Part shown: piece by piece, positions 1 to 9,188 of the stretch
How the letters are laid out: each line of letters opens with the position of its first letter
How positions within the stretch are numbered: position 1 is the first letter of the stretch
Assembly: GCF_041008525.1 (NCBI RefSeq)
Contig: NZ_JBFLUG010000031.1
Span: 6,750 to 70,749, forward strand
Direction: 5' to 3'
Length of the DNA: 64,000 nucleotides
DNA from: Parafrankia sp041008525
GTDB lineage: Bacteria; Actinomycetota; Actinomycetes; Frankiales; Frankiaceae
Program-made: the position numbers and the translations under genes
Notes under the pieces: generated by a model
Database searches by the model: none
Seen by the model: the letters and a program-made list of their open reading frames with translations, nothing else
Told to the model about the DNA's origin: nothing

Positions 1-939
1 CCGGGCCGGCTGCTGGCCGACGTCGTGCGCAATCTGCCCGATGCCCCGGTCGTCGTGGACGCGACCGGGGCCAGAATGATCATCGAGTGCGGTGCCGCCA
101 GGTTCCGCATCCCCACGCTGGACGTGGAGGACTACCCGGCGCTCCCGGAGTTCCCGCCGCCGCTCGGCGAGGTCGACACCCTCGGCTTCGCCGCGGCCGT
201 GGCGCAGGTCGCCCCGGCCGCCGGACGGGACGACGCCCTCGCGGTGCTCACCGCCGTGCGCCTGGAGATCGCCCGCGGCGGGCTGACCCTGGTCGCCACC
301 GACCGCTACCGGCTCGCTGTGCGCACGATCCCGTGGCAGCCCACGGTGGACGACCCGGAGGCCGTCGCGCATGTGCCGGCCCGGCTGCTCGCCGACCTCG
401 CCCGGCTGCCGACCACCGCGTCGCGGATCGCGCTCGGGATGGGCGCCGACGACAGCGGCGTCGCCCGGTTCGGCCTGTCGGTCAACGGCCGACAGACGAT
501 CATCCGGCTGCTGGACGGCACGTTCCCGAACTACCGCCGGCTGCTGCCGGAGGAGTCAGAGCTCACGGTCACCGCACAGACGGCGGTGCTCGCCGCGGCG
601 GTGCGCAGGGTCGCGCTGGTGGCCACCAGGACGGCGCCGCTGCGTTTCACCTTCTCCGCCGGCCAGGTCGTCGCCGAGGCCGGTGACGGCGGCGGTGCGC
701 AGGCCAGCGAGCTGGTGCCGGTCGAGTACTCCGGCCCCGAGCTGTCGGTGCTGTTCAATCCCGCGTTCCTGCTCGACGGCCTGGCCGCGGTCGAGGGGGA
801 CGAGGCGATCGTCGGGTTCGCCACGGCGGACCCGACGATCGCCTCCAGCAAGCCCGCCGTCCTGACCGGCAAGGACGACGGGGAGGACTACCGCTACCTG
901 CTCATGCCGATCCGCACCGGGACGTCCCCGGCGTCCTGA
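1..939 (+). CDS. DNA polymerase III beta clamp-like protein (5' end outside window)
   Basis: Sliding-clamp family protein; the classical role is to ring DNA and tether polymerase III. The reading frame is open from base 1, so the gene starts upstream; 312 residues are visible against about 370-380 for a full clamp, so most of domain I is missing. Clamp hallmarks are ATDRYRLAVR near the middle and the C-terminal KPAVLTG and YRYLLMPIR, the surface that normally closes the ring. The neighbours are F420 biosynthesis genes, not dnaA/recF, so this may be a second DnaN paralogue and not the replicative copy. It converges on the DUF3105 gene with a 22-bp gap. The family call is firm; the paralogue status is inferred. 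Confidence 0.85.
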   Translation, partial: PGRLLADVVRNLPDAPVVVDATGARMIIECGAARFRIPTLDVEDYPALPEFPPPLGEVDTLGFAAAVAQVAPAAGRDDALAVLTAVRLEIARGGLTLVATDRYRLAVRTIPWQPTVDDPEAVAHVPARLLADLARLPTTASRIALGMGADDSGVARFGLSVNGRQTIIRLLDGTFPNYRRLLPEESELTVTAQTAVLAAAVRRVALVATRTAPLRFTFSAGQVVAEAGDGGGAQASELVPVEYSGPELSVLFNPAFLLDGLAAVEGDEAIVGFATADPTIASSKPAVLTGKDDGEDYRYLLMPIRTGTSPAS

Positions 940-961
940 CCCCGCTGCCGGGCGATCCCGC

Positions 962-1840
962 TCAGCGGGCGGCGGGGTCGTCGGCCGGGTTCGGAGCGCT
1001 GCCCCCGTCCGCCTCCGGCGTACCGGTGCCGTCCGCGGCGCCGCCCGGGCTGGGCGGCGTGGTGTCCATCGTCCCGGCGCCGGGCGCGATGCCGCCGGCG
1101 GCGGCATCGTCGAGGGGGCCGTCCGCGGTGACGTCCAGCGTGCCGCCGGGCAGGCCGGACTCCGACGCGGTGGGCGAGTCCCAGGTCGCGCCCTCCGCCG
1201 GCGGGTTCGCCCACTTCGTGACGAACTCCTCCACCACCCCCGCGGAGACGGTGGTGCAGCGCTGCGTCCGGTCCCAGCCGGTGAGAACGAAGTGCTGGTT
1301 GCCCGCGAACGCCTCGCGCGTCCAGGGCACGGCGATGAAGCGGTTGCCGGCGTCGTTGGCCGCGGTGCGCAGCGTCTCGACCTGGTCGTCGGGCAGCTCG
1401 CTGTCGTACCAGGCGACGACGAAGCCGTGCTCCAGGTTGTGGACGGCCCGCTCGACGCGGATGCCCGAGTCGGGGTTGTAGAAGCGGATCGCGTCGGGCA
1501 GCGGGTCCGTGTCGTGACTGCCGGACGACGGCGGAACGTCCGCGTAGTCGACGGTCTCCGCCCTCCCGACGTGGGCGTTGCCCCGCGACTCGTCGTTGCG
1601 GATGCCGGTGCAGCCGGCGGCCGTCGCCGCGGGGCTGGCCGCCTCCACGTAGCCGACCCTGCGTTCCTCGCTCTTCGACCGGTTGTCGATGACGCTGTAG
1701 ACGATGATCCCCGCGAGGATCGCGATGGCCACGAAGCCGGACGTCCCGTAGATCAGCAGGGCGCGCTGGCGTTCCTTCCGCCTCTGCTCCTGACGGAGCT
1801 GATCCAGACGGGCGTTACGCGCCACACTCTTCTTTCCCAC
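962..1840 (-). CDS. DUF3105 domain membrane protein
   Basis: Protein of 292 residues with a short basic cytoplasmic N-terminus (KKSVARNARLDQL followed by RRKERQR), one transmembrane helix (about ALLIYGTSGFVAIAILAGII) and an exported DUF3105 domain. The domain shows the conserved PPSSGSHD and HNLEHGFVVAWY stretches, followed by an acidic, Ala/Gly/Pro-rich tail of about 70 residues. The GTG start at 1840 is chosen because AGGA sits 9 bases upstream and the protein then begins with a typical basic leader; the frame stays open to 1912. The biochemical role of DUF3105 is unknown. It is oriented away from the F420 operon, with 110 bp between its start and the fbiB stop. Confidence 0.8.
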   Translation of the reverse strand: MGKKSVARNARLDQLRQEQRRKERQRALLIYGTSGFVAIAILAGIIVYSVIDNRSKSEERRVGYVEAASPAATAAGCTGIRNDESRGNAHVGRAETVDYADVPPSSGSHDTDPLPDAIRFYNPDSGIRVERAVHNLEHGFVVAWYDSELPDDQVETLRTAANDAGNRFIAVPWTREAFAGNQHFVLTGWDRTQRCTTVSAGVVEEFVTKWANPPAEGATWDSPTASESGLPGGTLDVTADGPLDDAAAGGIAPGAGTMDTTPPSPGGAADGTGTPEADGGSAPNPADDPAAR

Positions 1841-1950
1841 GGTGTCCGATCCTACGAAGTGTCGAACTGGGCCTGGCACACCCGGTCCGCCCGACTCGCC
1901 GTCGGGCGGCACGGCCGGCGGCCGCCGGGGTCAGCGCGGCCGCCTGGAGC

Positions 1951-3531
1951 TCATCGTTCCAGCAGGAACGCCGTGACATCCCGGGCCGGCCGGGGCAGGG
2001 CGGGCGCGGCGGGATGACCCACCCCGACGACCCCCATCGGCGTCCAGGTGCGCGGCAGCTCGAGCGTGTCGGCGACGACATCGCCGCAGAACAGCGCGGA
2101 GGACACCCAGCACGAGCCCAGGCCCTCCGCTGCCAGCGCGACCAGCAGGTTCTGCACGGCCGCGCCGACCGCCACGGTGAACATGCGCTCCTCGGCGCGG
2201 GAGCGGCGCTCGTCCGGGTACGCGTGCGACCCGTCCATGACCATCATCGGCACGATCAGGACGGGGGCCCGACGCAGCACGTCACCGCGCCGCAGCCGCC
2301 GGCTCACCGAGTCCTCGTCGAAGCCGTCGCGGCGCAGGTCGTCGGTCCAGGCCATGGCCATCGCGTCGAGCAGGGCGTGCCGGCGGGCGTCGACGAGGAC
2401 GAACCGCCACGGCGTCGTGTGGTGCGGGGCCGGCGCGGTGATCGCCGCCGCGATCGCCTGGCGGACGGCGGCCGGGTCCACCGGGTCGTCGGTGAACTCC
2501 CGCACCGTCCGGCGGGCGAACGGGGCCGACCTGCGGGCCTCGGTCGTCCCCAGCTGGAACATGTCCTCGGCTGACGGGCGGACCATCGCCCGCGCGCCCA
2601 CCCCGTCGTCCGGCAGATGCCCGAAACCGCGCACGACCGCCACCGGCGTCGCGCCGAGCTTGCCCTTCACCAGGTCGGCCGCGGCGGCCAGCTCGTCGGC
2701 TTCGGCGATCTCGGTCATGCCGAGCTCGTTGCCGTAGCTGTCGACGTCGCCGATGTGGCTGCGCAGTGCGGCCATGCCGGCCACCCCGACAGCCAGGTCG
2801 GTCAGCCCGCGCCGCCACGGGCGCCCGGCGGTGTCACTGATGATCACGGCGACGTCGACGCCGAGCCGCTCCCGCAGGCCGCTGCGCAGGGCGCGGGCGC
2901 TCGCGTCCGGGTCGACCGGCAGCAGCGCGATCGAGTCCTTGGTGATGTTCGATGCGTCCACGCCAGCACTGGCCAGCACCAGCCCGTGCCGGGTCTCGAC
3001 GATGCGGGTCGGCCCGCGCCGCGCCACCTCGCGGACCGACTCGGCGTCGATCGCGGCCTGCCGGGCAGTCTCCCGGTCGCCCTCGATCTGGAGCAGCCGG
3101 CCCTCGGCCTTCGAAACAATCTTGGACGTCACGACGAGGGTGTCACCGTCGCGCAGCCGCTCGCCGGCGAGGGAGGCCGCGGCGATCACCTCCGCCAGGT
3201 CGTCGCCGGGACGGACCTCGCCGATCCCGCGCAACGGCAGGATCCGAAGCCCCTCACCCGCGGACGGCTCCGGACCGGCCGCCGCCGCCGGCACCTCCGG
3301 GCGCGCGGAGTCGGTGGGGGCCGGCGGCGCCGGTTCCGCGGGCACCTGCCGGTGCTCGGCATTCCCGGCCGATGACCCAACCGATGACCCGGATGGTGGC
3401 CCTGCCGGGGGCCCGTCCGGGGGAGCCGGAGTCCCCAGCGCGGGGGTTCCCAGTGTTGACGGCCCCATTGTCGAGGGCACCTCGTCCGGCGGGCGTGGCG
3501 CCGACGGGTCCGGTGCGGACAGCTCAGACAC
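1951..3531 (-). CDS. fbiB: F420-0:gamma-glutamyl ligase fused to FMN reductase domain (FbiB)
   Basis: Bifunctional last-step enzyme of coenzyme F420 synthesis. The N-terminal CofE-type half (from about residue 92, GLRILPLRGIGEVRPGDD) adds the gamma-linked glutamate tail to F420-0 using GTP. The C-terminal nitroreductase-type half (about residues 340-526, starting near RRSAPFARRTVREF) binds FMN and in mycobacteria reduces dehydro-F420-0. The signature ISDTAGRPWRRG is visible in the ligase half. A Pro/Ala-rich extension of about 90 residues precedes the ligase; at 526 residues it is longer than the 448-residue mycobacterial protein. The GTG start overlaps the fbiA stop by 8 bp (GTGTCTGA), which indicates translational coupling. 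A later internal start cannot be excluded. Confidence 0.93.
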   Translation of the reverse strand: MSELSAPDPSAPRPPDEVPSTMGPSTLGTPALGTPAPPDGPPAGPPSGSSVGSSAGNAEHRQVPAEPAPPAPTDSARPEVPAAAAGPEPSAGEGLRILPLRGIGEVRPGDDLAEVIAAASLAGERLRDGDTLVVTSKIVSKAEGRLLQIEGDRETARQAAIDAESVREVARRGPTRIVETRHGLVLASAGVDASNITKDSIALLPVDPDASARALRSGLRERLGVDVAVIISDTAGRPWRRGLTDLAVGVAGMAALRSHIGDVDSYGNELGMTEIAEADELAAAADLVKGKLGATPVAVVRGFGHLPDDGVGARAMVRPSAEDMFQLGTTEARRSAPFARRTVREFTDDPVDPAAVRQAIAAAITAPAPHHTTPWRFVLVDARRHALLDAMAMAWTDDLRRDGFDEDSVSRRLRRGDVLRRAPVLIVPMMVMDGSHAYPDERRSRAEERMFTVAVGAAVQNLLVALAAEGLGSCWVSSALFCGDVVADTLELPRTWTPMGVVGVGHPAAPALPRPARDVTAFLLER

Positions 3532-4606
3532 CGGCGAGCTCCAGTGCCGCCTCCACGATCGCCACAGTGGCCTCCAGATCGGTCATGAGAAGCGGTACGG
3601 CCTTCACGGTAGCTCCGGGTACGGCCTCCGGGTCCGCCGCGATCGCGGCATCCACGACGTCAACCAGCCAACCGTCCAGCAGACCGTGACCAACCTCCCG
3701 CTCCGTGCCCCCGGAGGTGCCCTTGCCGCCGTCCGGCGCGTCGCCTTCCGGGCTACCCGCCATGGCGTCCGCCGGGCCTCCGGCGCTGTCGCCCGCCGGG
3801 ACGCCGACCCGGTGCCGGCCGCCATAGTGGACGCCCACCGCGCGGGCCGAGGTCTCCACCCCGATCGCCTTCAGGCAGGCGTCCGCCATGCCGCGCACCG
3901 CCGCACCGCCGATGATCGGGGAGACGCCGATCACGGGGGCGAGGGTCACCCGCAGGGTGTCCGCGATGCCGGGCACCGACAGGATCGTCCCGATCGAGAC
4001 CACCGGGTTGGACGGACCGATCAGGACGACGTCGGCGTCCGCGATGGCGTCGAGCACCCCGGGCGCCGGGGTCGACTCGGCGGCGCCGACGGACAGGATC
4101 GCCTCGGCCGGCACCTCCGCCCGCATCCGCAGCCACCACTCCTGAAAGTGCACGGCGCGACGCCCCTGGTCATCGTTGATGATCACATGGGTCTCGACGC
4201 GGTCGTCCGACATCGGCAGCAGTCGGACGCCGGGCTGCCACCGGTCGCACAGCGCGGTGACGACGTCCGAGAGCTTGTAACCCGCGTCGATCATCTGGGT
4301 GCGGACGAGGTGGGTGGCCAGATCGCGGTCACCGAGGCCGAACCAGCTCGGGCCCACCCCGTAGGCGGCCAGCTCGCTGGAGACCACGAAGGACTCGTCC
4401 TCGCGGCCCCAGCCGCGTTCGGCGGAGATCCCGCCGCCCAGGGTGTACATCACCGTGTCCAGGTCGGGGCAGATGCGCAGACCGTGCAGGGTGATGTCGT
4501 CACCCGTGTTGCCGATCACGGTGATCTCCGCGTCCGGCCGGGCTGCCCGCAACCCGGACAGGAACCGTGCGCCGCCGATGCCACCAGCCAGTGCGGTAAC
4601 CCTCAC
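3524..4606 (-). CDS. fbiA: Phosphoenolpyruvyl/2-phospho-L-lactate transferase for F420-0 (FbiA/CofD)
   Basis: Transfers the phospholactyl or phosphoenolpyruvyl moiety to FO to make (dehydro-)F420-0. The 360-residue protein starts VRVTALAGGIGGARFLSGL, carries the nucleotide-fold GGIGGA loop, and then shows GNTGDD, a TLGGG loop and IGPSNPVVSIGTIL, all typical of CofD. The GTG at 4606 is chosen because AAGGA lies 8 bases upstream and the frame before it has no family similarity. A Gly/Asp/Pro-rich insert of about 45 residues interrupts the C-terminal third, near GVPAGDSAGGPADA, where the standard fold resumes at LLDGWLVDVVDAA. The gene overlaps fbiB and lies downstream of the TetR gene on the same strand. 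Confidence 0.94.
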   Translation of the reverse strand: MRVTALAGGIGGARFLSGLRAARPDAEITVIGNTGDDITLHGLRICPDLDTVMYTLGGGISAERGWGREDESFVVSSELAAYGVGPSWFGLGDRDLATHLVRTQMIDAGYKLSDVVTALCDRWQPGVRLLPMSDDRVETHVIINDDQGRRAVHFQEWWLRMRAEVPAEAILSVGAAESTPAPGVLDAIADADVVLIGPSNPVVSIGTILSVPGIADTLRVTLAPVIGVSPIIGGAAVRGMADACLKAIGVETSARAVGVHYGGRHRVGVPAGDSAGGPADAMAGSPEGDAPDGGKGTSGGTEREVGHGLLDGWLVDVVDAAIAADPEAVPGATVKAVPLLMTDLEATVAIVEAALELAGV

Positions 4607-4716
4607 CGGGCCATCCTTCCACCCGCAATTCGCACCTACGCGGCACGGCCCGCCCGCCCGGCGCCCACCGCCGGACAGCGGTGGCGAGAACGGGGCAGCC
4701 CGCCGTCGCGGATCGG

Positions 4717-5322
4717 TCAGTGGGTGACGGCGTCCAGCGGCGCTGGCACGGGCGCTGGTGCGGCTGCGGGTGCCGGGGAGGTCCGCGTGGTGGCCAGTGC
4801 GGCCAGCAGGTAGCGGACGAGGTGGCTGGTCGGCCGGGACGGCGCCGGGTTGGCCAGGCCGCCCTCGATCGTCGCCACCACGGCGTCCGCGGCTATCTCG
4901 CGGTCGGGCTCGGGCACCAGATCGGCGACTGCGCTCAGCGCGAGCCCGTGCAGCCATTCGTGCAGCCGCTCGTGGTACTCCATGATCGGCGGGGCGTGTG
5001 GCGCCCGCTCCGCGACACAGGGGTGCAGGGTCCGCCGCCGCTCGACGGAGTCCAGCGCCGCGAACAGCTTCTGGGCCGGTTCGTCGGGAAGCCGGGCGAT
5101 GCGCTCCGTCTCGCCGTCGAGCAGGCGGTTCAGGACGGCGGCGAAGGCATGGTCCTTGGACCGGAAGTACCAGTAGACCGAGCCGGGCTCGATACCGGCG
5201 GCGCGGGCGATCTCGGCGATGGAGGTACCGGCGAACCCGCGGGCGAGGAACTGCTGCTCGGCGACGGCAAGCAGCGCATCGATCCGCTCCTCGCGCGGGA
5301 CCTCCTGGCGGTTACGTGGCAC
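4717..5322 (-). CDS. TetR family transcriptional regulator
   Basis: A 201-residue TetR-type repressor. The N-terminal HTH is clear: ALLAVAEQQFLARGFAGTSI followed by AEIARAAGIEPGSVYWYFRS, the canonical recognition helix with YWYF. The ligand domain contains many alanines and ends with a Pro/Ala tail (APAAAPAPVPAP). The start is taken as GTG at 5322 (VPRNRQEVPREER); no strong ribosome site is visible there. It is divergent from the 98-residue protein and fbiC and lies 110 bp upstream of fbiA on the same strand, so it could regulate either or both F420 transcripts. The palindrome at 5471-5489 is the best operator candidate. The ligand is unknown. Confidence 0.88.
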   Translation of the reverse strand: MPRNRQEVPREERIDALLAVAEQQFLARGFAGTSIAEIARAAGIEPGSVYWYFRSKDHAFAAVLNRLLDGETERIARLPDEPAQKLFAALDSVERRRTLHPCVAERAPHAPPIMEYHERLHEWLHGLALSAVADLVPEPDREIAADAVVATIEGGLANPAPSRPTSHLVRYLLAALATTRTSPAPAAAPAPVPAPLDAVTH

Positions 5323-5470
5323 CTGATCAGGGTAACGACCCCGGCCCGGGGGAGGAGGGAATTGTCGTGTACCGGCACCTTCACCCGGCCGGTACGCCGC
5401 GTCTCTTGGCGGTTGCCTGCTGTGACGATCACGGCGCGAAGCTGCCATCTCTTGATTCTGGTTAGAGAGG

Positions 5471-5489
5471 GCTGTGTGATGGACACAGC
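5471..5489. promoter_or_regulatory. 19-bp palindrome, candidate TetR operator
   Basis: GCTGTGT-GATGG-ACACAGC is a perfect 7-bp inverted repeat with a 5-bp spacer, in the divergent region between the tetR start (5322) and the small plus-strand gene (5515). Its size fits a TetR dimer site, and it lies 26 bp before the downstream start codon, where binding would block transcription or initiation. Function is inferred from position and symmetry only. Confidence 0.5.
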
Positions 5490-5514
5490 TCTTCACGTCG
5501 CCGGAAGGACCTCC

Positions 5515-5811
5515 ATGTCCGCGATCAGGAACACACGGGCCACCAGCAGCACCAGCACCCGTACCCCCAAGAGCCTCGAAGCCCTCTCCGCCTCCCTGAA
5601 CCGCGCCCTGGCCGGCGTCCGGGCCCCGCAGGTCGCGGCCGCCCGGCACGCCGATCTGCGGGGCGGCGCGCCGTCCGCGGGCAGTGCGCGGACCGACCGC
5701 CTGGCTGCCCGCAGGCGCACGAACCTGCTGATCGGAACCCTCGACCGACTCCGGCCGGCCGCCCCCGGGCGGAGTGGCGCCCGCGGCGCCCGCGGCGGCA
5801 GCACCGCCTGA
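5515..5811 (+). CDS. Small basic protein of unknown function next to fbiC
   Basis: 98 residues, rich in Arg, Ala, Ser and Thr (TRATSSTSTRTPKSLEALSA, then repeated RR/AR runs), with no membrane segment, no cysteines and no domain I recognise. GGAAGG sits 6 bases before the ATG, a strong ribosome site, which is the main reason to accept it as a real gene. It is the first plus-strand gene after the TetR gene and ends 88 bp before fbiC, so it may be the leader gene of the fbiC transcript. The middle segment SLEALSASLNRALAGVRAP could form an amphipathic helix. No function is proposed. Confidence 0.5.
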   Translation: MSAIRNTRATSSTSTRTPKSLEALSASLNRALAGVRAPQVAAARHADLRGGAPSAGSARTDRLAARRRTNLLIGTLDRLRPAAPGRSGARGARGGSTA

Positions 5812-5899
5812 CCCCGGCAGGGGCACAACCAACCGACCAGCCGCGTTCCACGGCCAGTCGGATCCCACGACCAGACGACCATCTACCCAGGGTGAGCGC

Positions 5900-8743
5900 A
5901 TGACGAGTACGGCGGCGGTACCGGACGGAGAACCAGCCGGGGAGGCGATCACCCCCACCCCCGCTCGCCAACACCGCCCGGAACCGCCGCCGGTCTCCGC
6001 CGCCGCGCCGTCCGTCACGCCCGCGCCCGCCGCCGCCGCTGCTGCCGCCGTGCCGTCGGCCAGCGCGATGCGGCGGGCGCTGCGCCGGGCCCGTGACGGC
6101 GCGACCCTGGATGTCACCGAGGCGGCGATCCTGCTGGCCGCCCGCGGCGCGGACCTCACCGATCTGTGCGCCTCCGCCGCGCGCGTCCGGGACGCCGGGC
6201 TCGTCTCCGCCGGGCGGCCCGGTGTTGTCACCTATTCACCCAAGGTCTTCATCCCGTTGACCCGGCTGTGTCGGGACAGGTGCCACTACTGCACCTTCGC
6301 GACCGTCCCGCACCGGCTCCCGGCGCCCTACCTGACCGTGGACGAGGTGCTCGAGGTGGCTCGCGCCGGCGCCGCGGCCGGCTGCGCGGAAGCACTGTTC
6401 ACCCTCGGCGACCGTCCCGAGGACAGGTGGCCGGCCGCGCGCGAGTGGCTCGACGCCCAGGGCTACGACTCGACGCTCGGCTACCTGCGCGCGGTCGCGA
6501 TCGCCGTGCTGGAGGAGACCGGGCTGCTCCCGCACCTCAACCCGGGGGTGCTGAGCTGGGCGGAGCTGGCTCGCCTCAAGCCTGTCGCGCCGTCGATGGG
6601 CATGATGCTGGAGACGACCGCCACCCGGCTGTGGTCCACGCCCGGTGGTGCCCACCACGGCTCGCCGGACAAGGACCCGGCGGTGCGCCTGCGGGTGCTC
6701 GCCGACGCGGGCCGGCTGTCCGTCCCGTTCACCACCGGCCTGCTGCTCGGCATCGGGGAGACCGTCACCGAGCGGGCCGAAACAATCTTCGCGCTGCGCG
6801 GGGTCGCCCGCGAGTACGGCTCCATCCAGGAGATCATCGTCCAGAACTTCCGGGCCAAGGACGACACGGCGATGCGCGGTGCGCCGGATGTCGGTGCCGA
6901 GGAGCTCGCGGCGGCCGTGGCGGTGACCCGGCTGGTGCTCGGCCCGGGCATGCGGGTGCAGGCACCGCCGAACCTCGTCGACACCGCCGAGTGCGCCCTG
7001 CTGCTCTCCGCCGGTCTCGACGACTGGGGCGGGGTCTCTCCCGTCACTCCGGACCACGTCAACCCGGAACGCCCCTGGCCGGATCTGGACATCCTGCGGG
7101 CGGTGACCGAGGAGTCCGGGTTCAACCTGCGGCCGCGGCTCACCGTGCACCCCACCCATCTGGACGAGCCCTGGATCGACCCGCGGGTCGCCGGGCACGT
7201 GGCGGCGCTGGCCGGTCCGGACGGGCTGCTCGCCCCGGGCGCACGGCCCACCGGGCGCCCCTGGCAGGAGCCCGACGGCGGGCTGGGGGACAGCGGCCGC
7301 ACCGACCTGCACACCGCGGTGGACGTCGAGGGCCGCCGCGCCGACACCCGTTCCGACTTCGACTCGGTGTACGGGGACTGGGCGGCTCTGCGCGAGCAGG
7401 TGCGGGCGGCGGGCACCGGCGTGGACGGCGTCTACGGCTCCGGCTCGGCGGCCGCCGAGCCGGCTCCGGATGCAGGTCCGGATGCAGGTGAGGCCGCGGC
7501 AGTCGGGCTGACAGCCCTGGCCGAGGGGGCGGCGGCCGAAGTGGCGGCGGCGGACGGGGTGGTGGCGCGGGGCGCGGTGCCCAGGGCGGAGCCGGAGGTG
7601 CTTGCCGCCCTGCGGCGGGCCGGTGCCGACCCGGCCGGGATCTCCGACGCCGACGCGCTCACCCTGTTCGGGGCGACCGGCCAGGCGTTGGAGGAGCTGT
7701 GTGCCCTCGCCGACGGCCTGCGCCGGGAGACCGTCGGCGACGACGTGACCTTCGTGGTCAACCGCAACATCAACTTCACCAACGTCTGCTACACCGGCTG
7801 CCGGTTCTGCGCGTTCGCCCAGCGCCGCGGCGACGCCGACGCCTACACCCTCTCGCTGGACGAGGTGGCCTCACGGGCGCGCGACGCCTGGTCAGTGGGT
7901 GCGACCGAGGTCTGCGTCCAGGGCGGCATCCATCCGGACCTGCCGGGCGACGCCTACTTCGGCCTGGCCCGCGAGATCAAGAAGGCGGCTCCCGGGCTGC
8001 ACCTGCACGCCTTCTCCCCGATGGAGGTCATGAACGGCGTCACCCGCACGGGCCTGTCGGTGGCGGAGTGGCTCACTGCGGCGAAGGAGGCCGGTGTCGA
8101 CTCCATTCCCGGCACGGCCGCGGAGATCCTCGACGACGAGGTTCGCTGGGTGCTCACCAAGGGCAAGCTGCCGGCGGCGGCCTGGGTCGACGTCGTGACC
8201 GCCGCTCACCGTGTCGGCCTGCGGTCGTCGGCGACGATGATGTACGGCCATGTCGACACCCCGGCCCACTGGGTGGCCCACCTGCGGCTGCTGCGCCGCA
8301 TCCAGGACGAGACGGGCGGCTTCACCGAGTTCGTCGCACTGCCGTTCGTCCACCACAGTTCGCCGATCTATCTGGCCGGGGTGGCCCGTCCGGGCCCCAC
8401 CGTTCAGGAGAATCGGGCGGTGCACGCGATGGCCCGGATCCTGTTGCACGGAGCGATCGCCAACATCCAGTGCTCGTGGGTGAAGCTCGGCACGGACGGG
8501 TGCGTCCAGGTGCTCGCCGGTGGGGTCAACGACCTCGGAGGCACCCTCATGGAGGAGACGATCAGCCGAATGGCGGGGTCGCAGCATGGCTCACGCCGCT
8601 CGATCGCCGAGCTGGAGGAGCTTGCCGGAGCGGCCGGACGTCCCCCGCGGCAGCGGACCACTACCTACGGTGTGGTCTCTTCGGAACGCCTTGTCACCGC
8701 GCGTGGTGACGCTGCGCGCACCGTGCTCGCCATCGTGACCTGA
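5900..8743 (+). CDS. fbiC: FO synthase, CofG-CofH fusion (FbiC)
   Basis: Makes the deazaflavin chromophore FO from tyrosine and the ribityl-diaminouracil of the riboflavin pathway, using two radical-SAM domains. Both [4Fe-4S] motifs (CX3CX2C) are present: CRDRCHYC at residues 124-131 (CofG half) and CYTGCRFC at 630-637 (CofH half). Near the start of the protein is an Ala/Pro-rich extension of about 60 residues, and a low-complexity Ala/Glu linker joins the halves (about residues 515-565), which explains the 947-residue length against roughly 850 in mycobacteria. The start is ATG at 5900 with GGGTGAG upstream. Together with fbiA and fbiB it covers nearly the whole F420 pathway; no fbiD-like guanylyltransferase is in the window. 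Confidence 0.95.
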   Translation: MTSTAAVPDGEPAGEAITPTPARQHRPEPPPVSAAAPSVTPAPAAAAAAAVPSASAMRRALRRARDGATLDVTEAAILLAARGADLTDLCASAARVRDAGLVSAGRPGVVTYSPKVFIPLTRLCRDRCHYCTFATVPHRLPAPYLTVDEVLEVARAGAAAGCAEALFTLGDRPEDRWPAAREWLDAQGYDSTLGYLRAVAIAVLEETGLLPHLNPGVLSWAELARLKPVAPSMGMMLETTATRLWSTPGGAHHGSPDKDPAVRLRVLADAGRLSVPFTTGLLLGIGETVTERAETIFALRGVAREYGSIQEIIVQNFRAKDDTAMRGAPDVGAEELAAAVAVTRLVLGPGMRVQAPPNLVDTAECALLLSAGLDDWGGVSPVTPDHVNPERPWPDLDILRAVTEESGFNLRPRLTVHPTHLDEPWIDPRVAGHVAALAGPDGLLAPGARPTGRPWQEPDGGLGDSGRTDLHTAVDVEGRRADTRSDFDSVYGDWAALREQVRAAGTGVDGVYGSGSAAAEPAPDAGPDAGEAAAVGLTALAEGAAAEVAAADGVVARGAVPRAEPEVLAALRRAGADPAGISDADALTLFGATGQALEELCALADGLRRETVGDDVTFVVNRNINFTNVCYTGCRFCAFAQRRGDADAYTLSLDEVASRARDAWSVGATEVCVQGGIHPDLPGDAYFGLAREIKKAAPGLHLHAFSPMEVMNGVTRTGLSVAEWLTAAKEAGVDSIPGTAAEILDDEVRWVLTKGKLPAAAWVDVVTAAHRVGLRSSATMMYGHVDTPAHWVAHLRLLRRIQDETGGFTEFVALPFVHHSSPIYLAGVARPGPTVQENRAVHAMARILLHGAIANIQCSWVKLGTDGCVQVLAGGVNDLGGTLMEETISRMAGSQHGSRRSIAELEELAGAAGRPPRQRTTTYGVVSSERLVTARGDAARTVLAIVT

Positions 8744-9188
8744 GGATCGTCACAGCTCGTTTGTGGCACTACCTAGTGTGACCGTGACCTCGGGTGCCGC
8801 CTGGCAGCCCTGGTGATCGGTGTAGGTTTGGGTGGGATGTCCGGGAATCTCGACGTCCGCTATGAGGTCTTCGCCCTGCGGACCGAGATCCAAAGCCCCA
8901 GGTGCGCCCCTCGGATCGTCACTCTCCGTATTGGAGGGTTGGTCTGCGGGGACCCTCTGTGACGAGCCCCAGTGACTGTGAGCTATGGTCTCATCGCTGG
9001 TTGTAGAAGATGTTACGTCGGTGGGGTTGACGCGGCCAAGTCTGGCGCGTGTAATTACCGGCGTGTCATTCCCCCCGTCGGCGGGACTCGTGCGGTAGGG
9101 CGACGTCCGGTCGGTGTGGATCCAAGACACCGCGCGCCGGCGTCCGGGGGGTGGCCGACCGCACCGCGACGGGTCTGGAGGAGTCCAT
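8744..9188. other. Intergenic region upstream of whiB
   Basis: 445 bp without a credible gene; an open frame on the minus strand (8750-9217) has no recognisable features and overlaps the whiB start. A possible promoter is described separately. A weak BldD-like sequence (7 of 9 fixed positions) occurs at 8769-8783. whiB genes of this class commonly have long leaders, so this is probably the whiB control region. Confidence 0.5.
9027..9057 (+). promoter_or_regulatory. Candidate whiB promoter
   Basis: TTGACG (9027-9032) followed after 19 bp by TAATTA (9052-9057), giving a leader of roughly 125 bases before the whiB ATG. The -35 matches consensus at 5 of 6 positions; the spacer is long, so the assignment is tentative. 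Confidence 0.3.

Noticed and set aside
8769..8783. BldD-like sequence upstream of whiB
   Set aside because: Only seven of nine fixed positions fit and it lies over 400 bp from the gene, so chance is likely.
9001..9060. Possible tRNA-like or riboswitch element before whiB
   Set aside because: No cloverleaf or conserved riboswitch core could be drawn from the sequence.
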